DNA from: Darwinimomas sp045600945
GTDB taxonomy: Bacteria > Bacillota > Clostridia > Lachnospirales > Lachnospiraceae
Assembly (NCBI GenBank): GCA_045600945.1
Contig: JAZRYX010000044.1
Coordinates: 4,754 to 68,753 of the forward strand
Direction: 5' to 3'
DNA: 64,000 nucleotides
Positions 16,474-25,108 of the stretch are shown here, one piece after another (the stretch's first letter is position 1; each line of letters begins with the position of its first letter). A model generated the notes under the pieces. It saw nothing but the letters and a program-made list of their open reading frames with translations, was not told where the DNA came from and did no database searches. Position numbers and translations under genes: made by a program.

Positions 16474-17715
16474 TCAGCTACACGCCGCTATCTTCGTGCA
16501 AAGACACAGAAGTTTTGTGGCTGTCTCAAGTTCCTCAACGGGAGGAAGTGACGGTGCGATTCTGATATTTGAATCCTTAGGATCTATTCCGTGAGGATAG
16601 GTTGCACCTGCTGATGTAAGTTTGACTCCGGCATCTGCACACATTTTAACGACTTTCTTTGCAGTACCTTCCGGTGCATTGAATGAAATGAAATATCCTC
16701 CCTTCGGAGTAGTCCAGCTGACAAGACCTTTTTCTTTAAGTTCTCTGAGTTCTTCGGAAAGTATCTTTTCCACCATCTCAAATTTTGGTCTTAATATTTC
16801 AGCATGCTTTTTCATATGCTCATTTAGTCCCTCGACAGTATTGAAATACTTCACATGCCTCAGCTGATTGAGCTTGTCATGACCTATAGTCTGGAATCTG
16901 AGTGTATCATTAATATCATTAATATTTGCCTTTGATGAACTGAACACTGCTATTCCGGCTCCCGGGAATGTAATCTTTGATGTTGATGCAAACTTATAAA
17001 CCATATCAGGATTGTGAGCCTTGTCACATTCTCCCAGGATTTCAAGTATTTCATCCCTGTCATTATCATAAAGGTGATGGATGCAGTATGCGTTATCCCA
17101 GAATAATCTGAAATCCTTTGCTGCCGGTTTTAAGTTTGCAAATCTGCGCACCACATCATCAGAATATGTATTTCCCGTAGGATTTGAATATTTAGGAACA
17201 CACCAGATACCTTTGATGCTCTCATCTTCCGAAACAAGTTTTTCTATCATGTCCATATCCGGGCCGTCACCAAGCATAGGGACACTAATGTTCTCAAATC
17301 CGAAATGTTCGGTAATTGCGAAATGTCTGTCATAACCCGGAACAATGCAGATAAACTTAACCTTGTCGAGTTTTCCCCATGGAGTATTTCCCATGATTCC
17401 GTAGATATAAGCATGGCTGATAACATCATACATGATATTAAGTGATGAGTTACCGAATATAATCATATTATCAACCGGTGTATTGGTCATTTCAGACATA
17501 AGTCTCTTGCATTCAGGTATACCGTCAAGTACGCCGTAATTTCTGCAATCAAATCCGGTCTCATCTCTAAAGTCTGATGATGAGTTCAAAATATCCAAAA
17601 GCCCCATGGAGAGATCAAGTTGCTCCTTTGATGGTTTTCCGCGACTCATATCCAGTTTAAGATTTCTTGCTTTGTATTCATCATACTCTTTTTTTAATAC
17701 TTCAATCTTTTCCAT
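16474..17715 (-). CDS. Class Ic PLP aminotransferase (PF12897, aspartate/alanine type)
   Basis: PLP-dependent aminotransferase of the subgroup Ic aspartate aminotransferases. The 413 residues show LDMSRGKPSKEQLDLS, NYGVLDGIPECKRLM, the CVPKYSNPTGNTYS aromatic-Asn motif, FWDNAYCIHHLY with the PLP-phenol Asp/Tyr, the Schiff-base lysine in FASTSKITFPGAGIAVF, and the Arg of SNIRIAPSLPP that binds substrate carboxylate. The end (LCLCTKIAACS) looks a few residues shorter than relatives I recall. It overlaps radA by 14 bases with GAGAGG before the ATG, so it is the final gene of the clp operon. Confidence 0.9.
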   Translation of the reverse strand: MEKIEVLKKEYDEYKARNLKLDMSRGKPSKEQLDLSMGLLDILNSSSDFRDETGFDCRNYGVLDGIPECKRLMSEMTNTPVDNMIIFGNSSLNIMYDVISHAYIYGIMGNTPWGKLDKVKFICIVPGYDRHFAITEHFGFENISVPMLGDGPDMDMIEKLVSEDESIKGIWCVPKYSNPTGNTYSDDVVRRFANLKPAAKDFRLFWDNAYCIHHLYDNDRDEILEILGECDKAHNPDMVYKFASTSKITFPGAGIAVFSSSKANINDINDTLRFQTIGHDKLNQLRHVKYFNTVEGLNEHMKKHAEILRPKFEMVEKILSEELRELKEKGLVSWTTPKGGYFISFNAPEGTAKKVVKMCADAGVKLTSAGATYPHGIDPKDSNIRIAPSLPPVEELETATKLLCLCTKIAACS

Positions 17716-19072
17716 AACTTATTACCTCTCTTATTGTTGCAACTCCTACTACTTCAATTCCGTCAACTTTTCCGATTTTGGAAATAACCGTTTTCGGGAC
17801 CACTGCCTTTGTAAATCCGAGTTTTGCAGCTTCTTTGATTCTGTTTTCCGCCATGGAGACTGCGCGTACCTCTCCTGAAAGACCCACCTCACCGAAAAAG
17901 ACCGTATGTTCATCTACGGCCAAATCCTTATAACTGGATACTATAGCCATTATTATTGCCAAGTCAATAGCCGGTTCCGTCATTTTCATTCCTCCGGCGA
18001 TATTTACGTAAGCGTCATACTCTGACATAGGCAGATGACATCTTTTTTCGAGCACTGCCATCAAAAGATTGACTCTGTTGTAATCCGCACCTGCCGCCGT
18101 CCGCCTCGGCATACCGAATGCGGTCTTATTGACCAAAGCCTGAACCTCGACCATAATAGGTCTGGTTCCCTCAAGTGAACAGGCAACTACTGCACCGCTT
18201 GAACCGGTAGGTCTTCCTTCCAGCATATACTCAGACGGATTCGGAACTTCGGAAAGTCCTTCCTGTTTCATTTCAAATACGCCGATTTCATTGGTTGAAC
18301 CGAATCTGTTTTTTACGGCTCTTAGTATTCTGTATGACTCACTCCTGTCACCCTCGAAATACAGTACCGTATCGACCATATGCTCAAGCACTCTCGGTCC
18401 TGCAACCTGGCCTTCCTTAGTCACATGTCCGACAAGCATTATTGCTATCGAATTGCTTTTAGCTGTCTGCAGAAGTATATTGGTAGCTTCCCTTACCTGA
18501 GATACGCTTCCCGGCGCAGACGAAATCTCGTTGACATACATGGTCTGTACTGAATCAATAACCGCTACATCGGGCTTTTCTGATGTCAGAACAGACGTTA
18601 TATCATCCAGATCCGTCTCACAGAGGAACTTAAGTTCTCCCGTTATCTCACCTATTCTGTTGGCACGAAGCTTGATTTGTTTAAGGCTTTCCTCTCCCGA
18701 GATATACAGAACTTTCTTACCGGCATTTGCCAGATTCCTGCACACCTGAAGAAGTATCGTAGATTTCCCTATTCCGGGATCTCCGCCGACAAGTACCAGC
18801 GAACCGGCAACAATGCCTCCTCCGAGTACTCTGTTGAACTCATCCATACCTGTATCATATCTGTCTCCGTCATCAATCACGACATCTTTTAGATATGTTG
18901 CCTTTGCAGGACTTAAAGTCCTGCCTGCGGATGTTTTCCCTGTTGTCTTTACGGGAACAGGTTCTTCCACCATGGTGTTCCATGCGTGGCAGGCCGGGCA
19001 TTGTCCCATCCATTTAGCAGATTCAAATCCACATTCACTGCAGAAAAATACTGCCCTCATCTGCTTTGTCAT
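17702..19072 (-). CDS. radA: DNA repair protein RadA (Sms)
   Basis: RecA-like ATPase/helicase that extends recombination intermediates. The 456 residues have the N-terminal zinc finger (CSECGFESAKWMGQCPAC), Walker A GGDPGIGKST at about 95, Walker B VAVIDSVQTM, the RadA-specific KNRFG motif (VKNRFGSTNEIGVFEM), and a Lon-like C-terminal domain (MKMTEPAIDLAIIMAIVSS). It starts four bases inside the clpC end. The clpC-radA linkage is common in Firmicutes. Confidence 0.97.
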   Translation of the reverse strand: MTKQMRAVFFCSECGFESAKWMGQCPACHAWNTMVEEPVPVKTTGKTSAGRTLSPAKATYLKDVVIDDGDRYDTGMDEFNRVLGGGIVAGSLVLVGGDPGIGKSTILLQVCRNLANAGKKVLYISGEESLKQIKLRANRIGEITGELKFLCETDLDDITSVLTSEKPDVAVIDSVQTMYVNEISSAPGSVSQVREATNILLQTAKSNSIAIMLVGHVTKEGQVAGPRVLEHMVDTVLYFEGDRSESYRILRAVKNRFGSTNEIGVFEMKQEGLSEVPNPSEYMLEGRPTGSSGAVVACSLEGTRPIMVEVQALVNKTAFGMPRRTAAGADYNRVNLLMAVLEKRCHLPMSEYDAYVNIAGGMKMTEPAIDLAIIMAIVSSYKDLAVDEHTVFFGEVGLSGEVRAVSMAENRIKEAAKLGFTKAVVPKTVISKIGKVDGIEVVGVATIREVISYGKD

Positions 19073-21651
19073 CTTACCTCCAAATCAAGTTCTTCCTCGT
19101 TATCCCTGGATTTGTTTTTGGCCTTTCCCACAAATACGAGTTTCCTGCGACCGTCTTCGTCTATCATCGCATGTACATTGACTTTCATGTTCTCTTTGAT
19201 GTTTCCTATAAGTACTTCCTCTGCAAGCTTGTCTTCTATCTGAGACTGAAGTGCTCTCTTAAGCGGACGAGCACCGTACTTTGGATCGAATCCTACATCG
19301 ATAAGATATTCCTTTGCCTCATCATCAAGCACGATTTCAACATTCATCTGTTCCTTTGTGTGTGTATTGATGTTTTTGATAAGTATCTCAATAATATCCT
19401 TCATATTTTCACGCAGGAGCTGATGGAATACGATGATTTCATCGATTCTGTTGAGAAACTCAGGTTTAAACATCCTCTTTATCTCATCAATTACCGCATC
19501 CTTCATCTGCTCATAATCAGCAGACTCACTTGATTGTGATGCGAAACCGAGTTGTTTAGGTGCAACTATTCTCTGAGCACCTGCATTGGATGTCATAATA
19601 ATTATTGTATTCTTAAAATCAACTTTTCTTCCCTGAGCATCCGTAATATGTCCGTCATCAAGAACCTGAAGAAGTATGTTAAATACATCCGGATGGGCTT
19701 TCTCTATCTCATCAAAAAGAATTACGCTGTATGGATTTCTTCTGACTTTCTCCGAAAGCTGTCCTCCGTCTTCATATCCGACATATCCCGGAGGCGATCC
19801 GACCATCTTGCTGACACTGTTCTGTTCCATATACTCACTCATATCTACACGTATGAGTGCCTGTTCCGTTCCGAACATCGCTTCTGCAAGTGCTTTGCAA
19901 AGTTCCGTCTTTCCGACACCGGTAGGTCCCAGGAACAGGAATGAACCGATAGGTCTCTTTGGATCTTTAAGTCCGACTCTTCCTCTCCTTATTGCTTTTG
20001 AAACAGCTGTAACCGCTTCGTCCTGTCCTACGACTCTTTCATGAAGTATCTCTTCGAGTTTCTGTAACCTCTCTGATTCTTCCTGTGCCAGTTTTTCAAC
20101 CGGTATCTTTGTCCATGCGGCAACTGCCTTTGCAATATCATCCTCTGTTACCGAAAGATTCTTTGCATTTTTTGTTTCCTGCCACTTTTCAGTCAGCTTC
20201 TCAAGTTTTTCTCTCTTCTCTGCCTGCTTGCGTTTGATTTCTCCGGCTTTCTCGTAGGCTTCGTTCTTGATTGCTTCTTCTTTCTTATTCTCAAGTTCAT
20301 CAATCTGCTTCTCAATTTTCTTGATTGAATCAGGTTTTTTGAAACTCAAGAGTCTTCTTCTGGATGCAGCCTCATCCACGAGATCGATAGCCTTATCCGG
20401 AAGAAATCTGTCGCTGATATATCTTGATGAAAGCTTTACCGCCGACTCAAGTGCACCATCCGTTATAGTTGCCATATGGTGCTCTTCATAACGGCTTCTG
20501 ATACCTTTCAATATCTCAAGCGTCTCTTCCTCTGACGGTTCCTCAATAACAACCGGCTGGAAACGTCTCTCAAGTGCAGCATCCTTTTCTATATGTTTTC
20601 TGTATTCGTCTATGGTAGTTGAACCGAGTATCTGGAGTTCTCCTCTTGAAAGCGCAGGTTTAAGAATATTTGAAGCATCCAGCGCACCTTCTGCTCCTCC
20701 TGCTCCTATTATGGTATGAATCTCATCAATGAACAGGAGTATATTACCCGCTTCAATAACCTCGTTCATAACCTTTTTGATTCTTTCTTCAAACTCACCG
20801 CGGTATTTTGAACCTGCTACCATTCCCGGCAGATCAAGCGTCACAAGTCTTCTTCCGATAAGAGGTTCGGGAACATCACCTTTTGCAATGAGTGTAGCAA
20901 GTCCTTCGATTACTGCCGTCTTACCTACTCCCGGCTCGCCTATCAAGCATGGATTATTCTTTGTCCTTCTGGAAAGTATCTGCATGACTCTCTGCATTTC
21001 GGTTTCTCTTCCGACAACCGGATCTATCTTATCCTCCATAGCCATCTTTGTGAGATCTCTTGAATACTGGTCCAGTACCGGTGTCGATGAGTTACTGTTC
21101 TGACCGATGCCGTTACTCATAACACTTTCTGCACCCATAGGCTGCATTCCCGGTCCGAATGCTCCCGGTCCCATTGACTGAGGTGCCGAATTTTGCCCAA
21201 GTGCTTTATTAATATCCTCGCCCATGGTTCCTATCGTGTCGATATAGAGTTTTTGAAGGTTTACGCCCATGGTCGTGAGAAGCTTTGTTGCCACACAATT
21301 ACTTTCTCTGAGCATGGCAAACAAAAGATGTTCCGTTCCGATAAGCTGTGCCTTAAAACGAACTGCCTCCCGGTAAGAGTTCTCTATGATTTTTCTGGCC
21401 ATAGGTGTATAAACCTGAGCATCGTCAACTGCTATGCTCATATTCGGTGAGATAAGCTGATCTATAAGATCAAGTATCTTATCTTCCGTTACACCATTCG
21501 AAACAAGCACCTTTGCGGCAACTCCCGTTCCTTCACGGACGAGTCCCAGAAGAAGATGTTCTGTTCCTACATATGAATGATTCAATTTTTTTGCTGAATC
21601 AAGGGCAATATTGATGGCTTGTTTAGCCTGTGAAGTAAATCTTTCTCCCAT
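19069..21651 (-). CDS. clpC: ATP-dependent Clp protease ATPase subunit ClpC
   Basis: Hsp100 unfoldase that feeds substrates, including arginine-phosphorylated ones, to ClpP. The 860 residues contain two N-terminal Clp repeats (about 1-145), a Gly/Met/Pro/Gln-rich linker unusual in composition (about 160-195), D1 AAA+ with GEPGVGKTAV, a UVR-containing middle coiled coil (KIEKQIDELENKKEEAIKNE, split by context), D2 AAA+ with GPTGVGKTEL, and a C-terminal tail rich in charged residues. It follows mcsB by three bases with GGAGG upstream. Its adaptor/kinase genes mcsA and mcsB are directly upstream. Confidence 0.97.
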   Translation of the reverse strand: MGERFTSQAKQAINIALDSAKKLNHSYVGTEHLLLGLVREGTGVAAKVLVSNGVTEDKILDLIDQLISPNMSIAVDDAQVYTPMARKIIENSYREAVRFKAQLIGTEHLLFAMLRESNCVATKLLTTMGVNLQKLYIDTIGTMGEDINKALGQNSAPQSMGPGAFGPGMQPMGAESVMSNGIGQNSNSSTPVLDQYSRDLTKMAMEDKIDPVVGRETEMQRVMQILSRRTKNNPCLIGEPGVGKTAVIEGLATLIAKGDVPEPLIGRRLVTLDLPGMVAGSKYRGEFEERIKKVMNEVIEAGNILLFIDEIHTIIGAGGAEGALDASNILKPALSRGELQILGSTTIDEYRKHIEKDAALERRFQPVVIEEPSEEETLEILKGIRSRYEEHHMATITDGALESAVKLSSRYISDRFLPDKAIDLVDEAASRRRLLSFKKPDSIKKIEKQIDELENKKEEAIKNEAYEKAGEIKRKQAEKREKLEKLTEKWQETKNAKNLSVTEDDIAKAVAAWTKIPVEKLAQEESERLQKLEEILHERVVGQDEAVTAVSKAIRRGRVGLKDPKRPIGSFLFLGPTGVGKTELCKALAEAMFGTEQALIRVDMSEYMEQNSVSKMVGSPPGYVGYEDGGQLSEKVRRNPYSVILFDEIEKAHPDVFNILLQVLDDGHITDAQGRKVDFKNTIIIMTSNAGAQRIVAPKQLGFASQSSESADYEQMKDAVIDEIKRMFKPEFLNRIDEIIVFHQLLRENMKDIIEILIKNINTHTKEQMNVEIVLDDEAKEYLIDVGFDPKYGARPLKRALQSQIEDKLAEEVLIGNIKENMKVNVHAMIDEDGRRKLVFVGKAKNKSRDNEEELDLEVR

Positions 21652-21654
21652 CTG

Positions 21655-22716
21655 TCATGCCTCCTTAATCTTTGGTAAATTATGTCGCAGGTACTCTGCT
21701 CTGAACACATCGAGTTCTCTTCTGTCCATTGGCCTGTCCGAATGGAGCATCAGGTTACCTGCCTGTATGTCTATCATAAGTTTGTATATCGAACAAGATT
21801 CTCCTTCTTCAAGTTCGATAAGTCCGTCCACCAGTCCCATCCTTACCTGCGAAAGTGATGCAAGCGCATTATTAAGTCTCATTGTCCTTGCATATTTAAG
21901 TATTCCGTATGCTCTGAAGACTTCATCCTGCTTAACGATATAGTGTCCTTCAAGTCCGGACTCTCTCATCTGTCTCTCTCTGTCGCTGAGCTGAACTGCA
22001 GTTCTGGCAACAAGATCGACAATTTCTTTTTCACTCATTCCGAGAGTCTTTGTATTTGATATATCGTAAAGTGCACCGAAATTATCTCTGTCAGTTCCGT
22101 ACACACTTCTGATTGAAACTCCGAATTTCTCAAGACCATCTTTTAAGTTCTTGATTTCATTTGTCTTGGTAAGAAGCGGCAGATGAACAACGATATTTGC
22201 TCTCATACCCGTTCCTACACTGGTAGGATAAGAAGTCAGATATCCGTACTTCTCATCATAAGCATAGTTAAAGCGGCTGCTGATATAATCATCAAGTTTA
22301 TCCGCACGTTTCCACAGATCCTTCAGTTGATTGCCCGGTGCCAGAAACTGTATTCTGATATGATCATCTCCGTTCAGCAGTATACTGACATCCTCTTCCT
22401 CGGAAACAAGAAGTCCCATCGGAGCTTTTGCCTCTGCAACAGTGGAATTGATAAGTCGTCTCTCCTTATATGCAAGCCTGTCTAAATCCCCGAGCTTATC
22501 AAGTGTCGTGGTAAGAAAATGATTTCCTTCAACAGTCTCAACATCATCCAGTCCGTACTGCAGTCTTCCTATAAGTTCACCTGCCTGTGTCGGATTCAGT
22601 CTGTTCGGGAACACATATTCATCCCAGTTTCTTGCCAGACGTATTCTGCTGCTTATGAAATTATCTCCGCGCTCCTGTCCGACCTTTTCATACCATTTAC
22701 TTTTCATTCTGCTCAC
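21655..22716 (-). CDS. mcsB: Protein arginine kinase McsB
   Basis: Phosphorylates arginine residues on damaged proteins, marking them for ClpC:ClpP. The 353 residues show the phosphagen-kinase fold: SSRIRLARNWDEYVFPNRL at the start, the GNHFLTT and GLLVSEEEDVSILLNGDDHIRIQ segments, GTGMRANIVVHLPLL, and the nucleotide-binding SVRGxx-like region (IRSVYGTDRDNFGALYDISN). It overlaps mcsA by 20 bases, so the two are translationally linked and the proteins are known to interact. Confidence 0.97.
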   Translation of the reverse strand: MSRMKSKWYEKVGQERGDNFISSRIRLARNWDEYVFPNRLNPTQAGELIGRLQYGLDDVETVEGNHFLTTTLDKLGDLDRLAYKERRLINSTVAEAKAPMGLLVSEEEDVSILLNGDDHIRIQFLAPGNQLKDLWKRADKLDDYISSRFNYAYDEKYGYLTSYPTSVGTGMRANIVVHLPLLTKTNEIKNLKDGLEKFGVSIRSVYGTDRDNFGALYDISNTKTLGMSEKEIVDLVARTAVQLSDRERQMRESGLEGHYIVKQDEVFRAYGILKYARTMRLNNALASLSQVRMGLVDGLIELEEGESCSIYKLMIDIQAGNLMLHSDRPMDRRELDVFRAEYLRHNLPKIKEA

Positions 22717-23302
22717 CGCCTTCCGAAGTGCTGCCGGCAGCTTTTGCTTCTGTCTCTTTTATCTCATCGCGGAGTCTTGCGGCCCTCTCGAAGTCCTCTT
22801 CTTCTACGGCTTTGTGAAGAGCAGTTCTTAATTCGATAAGTTTATCAAAGTATTCATTCACCGGAGCAGACTCATTCATGCTGACCTCGATATCTTCTTT
22901 AACCGTTTGAGGAATATCTCCCGAGATGTATTTCGGATGCTTTCCGTGATGCTGTCCGCTTCCCTGAAGCTGTTTGATATTGTCTCCTATGAGAAGATCG
23001 AAAACTTTGTAGCAATCGGAACATCCGAATTTTGAATCCTTAATGAACTGCTCGTATGTAGTTCCGCAGGTCGGGCAAACTACATTTGCACACTCGTCTT
23101 TTTTCTCGCTCTGCATAGTCTGGCTGAGCAGACTTGAAAGAAGCTTGGCAAGAGGCATCTCTTTTCCGAAACCCGGAGCCGATACCGTCAGATCCATTTC
23201 GCTGGCACACTGCGCACAGAAGAAATGCTCGGTTTTTACTCCGCCGACAACTTCGACAACCTGGATATTGGCCTCTCTGATTTTACATTTCTCACATAAC
23301 AT
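22697..23302 (-). CDS. mcsA: McsA, zinc-finger activator of McsB
   Basis: Adaptor that activates McsB. The 201 residues carry four CxxC-type pairs (CEKCKIREAN, CAQCASEM, CPTCGTTY, CSDCYKVF), expected to bind zinc, and a C-terminal UVR motif (LRTALHKAVEEEDFERAARL, residues about 150-185). This layout is typical of McsA. It is two bases from the end of the GntR gene in the first position where ctsR is found in Bacillus. Confidence 0.95.
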   Translation of the reverse strand: MLCEKCKIREANIQVVEVVGGVKTEHFFCAQCASEMDLTVSAPGFGKEMPLAKLLSSLLSQTMQSEKKDECANVVCPTCGTTYEQFIKDSKFGCSDCYKVFDLLIGDNIKQLQGSGQHHGKHPKYISGDIPQTVKEDIEVSMNESAPVNEYFDKLIELRTALHKAVEEEDFERAARLRDEIKETEAKAAGSTSEGGEQNEK

Positions 23303-23304
23303 AT

Positions 23305-23682
23305 TTAATCCTCATACTTATCATATAGTCTGTTTATTAATGCGATTGCTTCGTCACGGGTCACTCCGTTGCATATTCCGCGTATGACTGCAGGCTCAAA
23401 CTCTCTGTGCATCCTCTCAAGGACTCTTATCTTGTCCGGGCTGATACGAACGACGGCGCCTGTCCTTCTGTCCAGCTTAACGAATCCTTCTTCTTTAAGA
23501 ATGGAATATGCTTTATTAACCGTATGCATATTTATAGAGATATCCTCAGCCAACTGTCTGACGGAAGGAAGCGAATCTCCGTCTCTTATCTCTCCCAGCG
23601 CTATTCCCTTCAGAATCTGATTACAGAGCTGGACATATATCGCTTCATCGCTCTCAAAATTCAGTTCTATAACATAATTCAT
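23305..23682 (-). CDS. GntR-family repressor (YtrA type), in the ctsR position
   Basis: Short transcription factor of 125 residues: winged HTH (about 10-75; IYVQLCNQILKGIALGEIRD, SLPSVRQLAEDISINMHTVNKAYSILKEEG) and a short helical tail with no ligand-binding domain, as in the YtrA subfamily. It is the first gene of the mcsA-mcsB-clpC-radA operon, where Bacillus has CtsR. A perfect palindrome overlapping the -10 of its own promoter is a likely operator, so it probably autoregulates and controls the whole clp operon. Effector unknown. Confidence 0.92.
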   Translation of the reverse strand: MNYVIELNFESDEAIYVQLCNQILKGIALGEIRDGDSLPSVRQLAEDISINMHTVNKAYSILKEEGFVKLDRRTGAVVRISPDKIRVLERMHREFEPAVIRGICNGVTRDEAIALINRLYDKYED

Positions 23683-23711
23683 TGCTTTACCTCACGCAAT
23701 TCGTAAGTATT

Positions 23712-23749
23712 GTTATACATATTGTATAACAGTTGCGATGCTATGTCAA
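23712..23749 (-). promoter_or_regulatory. Promoter and GntR operator of the clp operon
   Basis: Minus strand: -35 TTGACA (23749-23744), 17-base spacer, -10 TACAAT (23726-23721). The palindrome GTTATACATATTGTATAAC (23712-23730) has 8-base perfect arms and a 3-base centre, and covers the -10. It matches the style of YtrA-like GntR operators. It lies about 30 bases upstream of the GntR start. Confidence 0.82.
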
Positions 23750-23754
23750 TAAAC

Positions 23755-23783
23755 AGGAAAAGGTACCCTTATCAGAGCACCTT
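23755..23783 (-). terminator. Terminator of the ABC transporter operon
   Basis: Minus strand: AAGGTGCTC, loop TGATAA, GGGTACCTT (two G-T pairs), then TTTT. It is directly after the ABC ATPase gene and directly before the clp operon promoter. Confidence 0.65.
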
Positions 23784-23788
23784 CCCCG

Positions 23789-24367
23789 TTATTTTACCAT
23801 ATTCACTACTTCGGCTCCCATAAGCTTTGCCTCTTCGGGATCATGGGAAACCATGATTATTGATTTACGCTTCTTCTTTATACACTCCGTGACTTTTTGT
23901 CTGGTAGTTTCATCCAGCCCCTTGAAAGGCTCATCCAGAATCATCCAGTCGGAATCATAAACCAAAGCTCTCGCAATTGCCACTCTTCGTTTCATTCCGC
24001 CTGACAGAAGACTGACTTGTGTATATATGTCTTCGTTAAGTCCCATTTCCTCCAGCAGATTTTTTATTGCCTCATCACTTAAGTCTTTATCATTTTCAAG
24101 TACAAGTCTGATATTTGATGCAATTGAAAAATCCTCGCATAGTCTGTCCTCCTGAAATACCATGGAAAATGCTGCCGAGTCCGGCTCTATACTTCCCGAA
24201 TCAGGTTTCTCCAGTCCTGTGATCAGTCTTAACAAAGTGGTCTTTCCGCTACCGGAGGGTCCCATGATGCATGTGCATTTCTCTTCGGAAAAAACCACGC
24301 TGAAATCAGACAGTACTTTTTTATCACCATAACTTTTATTCAGATTTTTAATGACAATATCCATCAT
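23789..24367 (-). CDS. ABC transporter ATP-binding protein, NitT/TauT type
   Basis: Energises the importer formed with the adjacent permease and binding protein. The 192 residues include Walker A GPSGSGKTTLLRLITGLEKP, Q-loop FQEDRLCEDFSIASNI, signature LLSGGMKRRVAIARAL (LSGGM), Walker B WMILDEPFKGLD, and the switch His in VSHDPEEAKLMG. It is shorter than the usual 240-260, ending soon after the switch region, so the C-terminal helical part is reduced. It overlaps the permease gene by 20 bases. Confidence 0.92.
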   Translation of the reverse strand: MMDIVIKNLNKSYGDKKVLSDFSVVFSEEKCTCIMGPSGSGKTTLLRLITGLEKPDSGSIEPDSAAFSMVFQEDRLCEDFSIASNIRLVLENDKDLSDEAIKNLLEEMGLNEDIYTQVSLLSGGMKRRVAIARALVYDSDWMILDEPFKGLDETTRQKVTECIKKKRKSIIMVSHDPEEAKLMGAEVVNMVK

Positions 24368-25091
24368 ATACCTTTCTTAAAACCCACATGAATAGTTTTT
24401 CAAACAACACGCTTACCAGAACTATGATAACCGTCCATGCAAACAGATCCGCCGTATTCAGATATACTTTTGCATTGTAAAGCATTTCTCCTATAGATCC
24501 GTCCGGTATGCCGATTACTTCAGCGGCAACACCTGATTTCCATGCCATGCCCAGTGCGGTAGATGTCCCGCCCAGCAAATATGGTTTTATAGTTACAAGC
24601 CAGATGTATCTGAATCTTTTATTCCATGAGAGTTTGTATATATCAGCCATCTGCAGCATTTTCTCATCTATATTTTTTATTCCGCTGAGCACGTTGTTGT
24701 AAATGATAGGAAGCACGATAAGAAACGAAATGAATATCGAAAGTCTCTTTGAAGATAACCACACCAGTGCTATGATGACAAATGATGCCACCGGTACTGT
24801 TTTAATCGTAACCATAACAGGTGAAAGAAGTATCTCCACCCATTCTGATTTTCCTGCGAGCATCGCAAGCAATATACCAAGAACAAATGCCAGCAGAAAT
24901 CCTCCTGCTATCCTTGCAAATGAAAACCATATGGCACCTAAGAAACCCGGCTCCCTCCATAAGGTGAATAACCTCACAAAAACTTCTGTCGGTGATGCCA
25001 GTATGATCCTTTGATTTAGCAGCATTGCCGCTGCCTGCCATATGGCAAGCAGCAGTACTACTGCAATTATTTTTTTTGCTGTTTTACTCAT
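24348..25091 (-). CDS. ABC transporter permease, NitT/TauT (SsuC-like) type
   Basis: Membrane subunit with about six transmembrane helices in 247 residues. The EAA loop that contacts the ATPase is visible in DIYKLSWNKRFRYIWLVTIKPYLLGGT (read in two parts), followed by ALGMAWKSGVAAEVIGIPDG, a hallmark of the SsuC/TauC/ThiX permeases. It lies 17 bases downstream of the binding-protein gene. Substrate unknown; candidates for this family include sulfonates, nitrate, and thiamine pyrimidine precursors. Confidence 0.92.
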   Translation of the reverse strand: MSKTAKKIIAVVLLLAIWQAAAMLLNQRIILASPTEVFVRLFTLWREPGFLGAIWFSFARIAGGFLLAFVLGILLAMLAGKSEWVEILLSPVMVTIKTVPVASFVIIALVWLSSKRLSIFISFLIVLPIIYNNVLSGIKNIDEKMLQMADIYKLSWNKRFRYIWLVTIKPYLLGGTSTALGMAWKSGVAAEVIGIPDGSIGEMLYNAKVYLNTADLFAWTVIIVLVSVLFEKLFMWVLRKVYDGYCH

Positions 25092-25108
25092 CTTATATCA
25101 CTTCTTAT

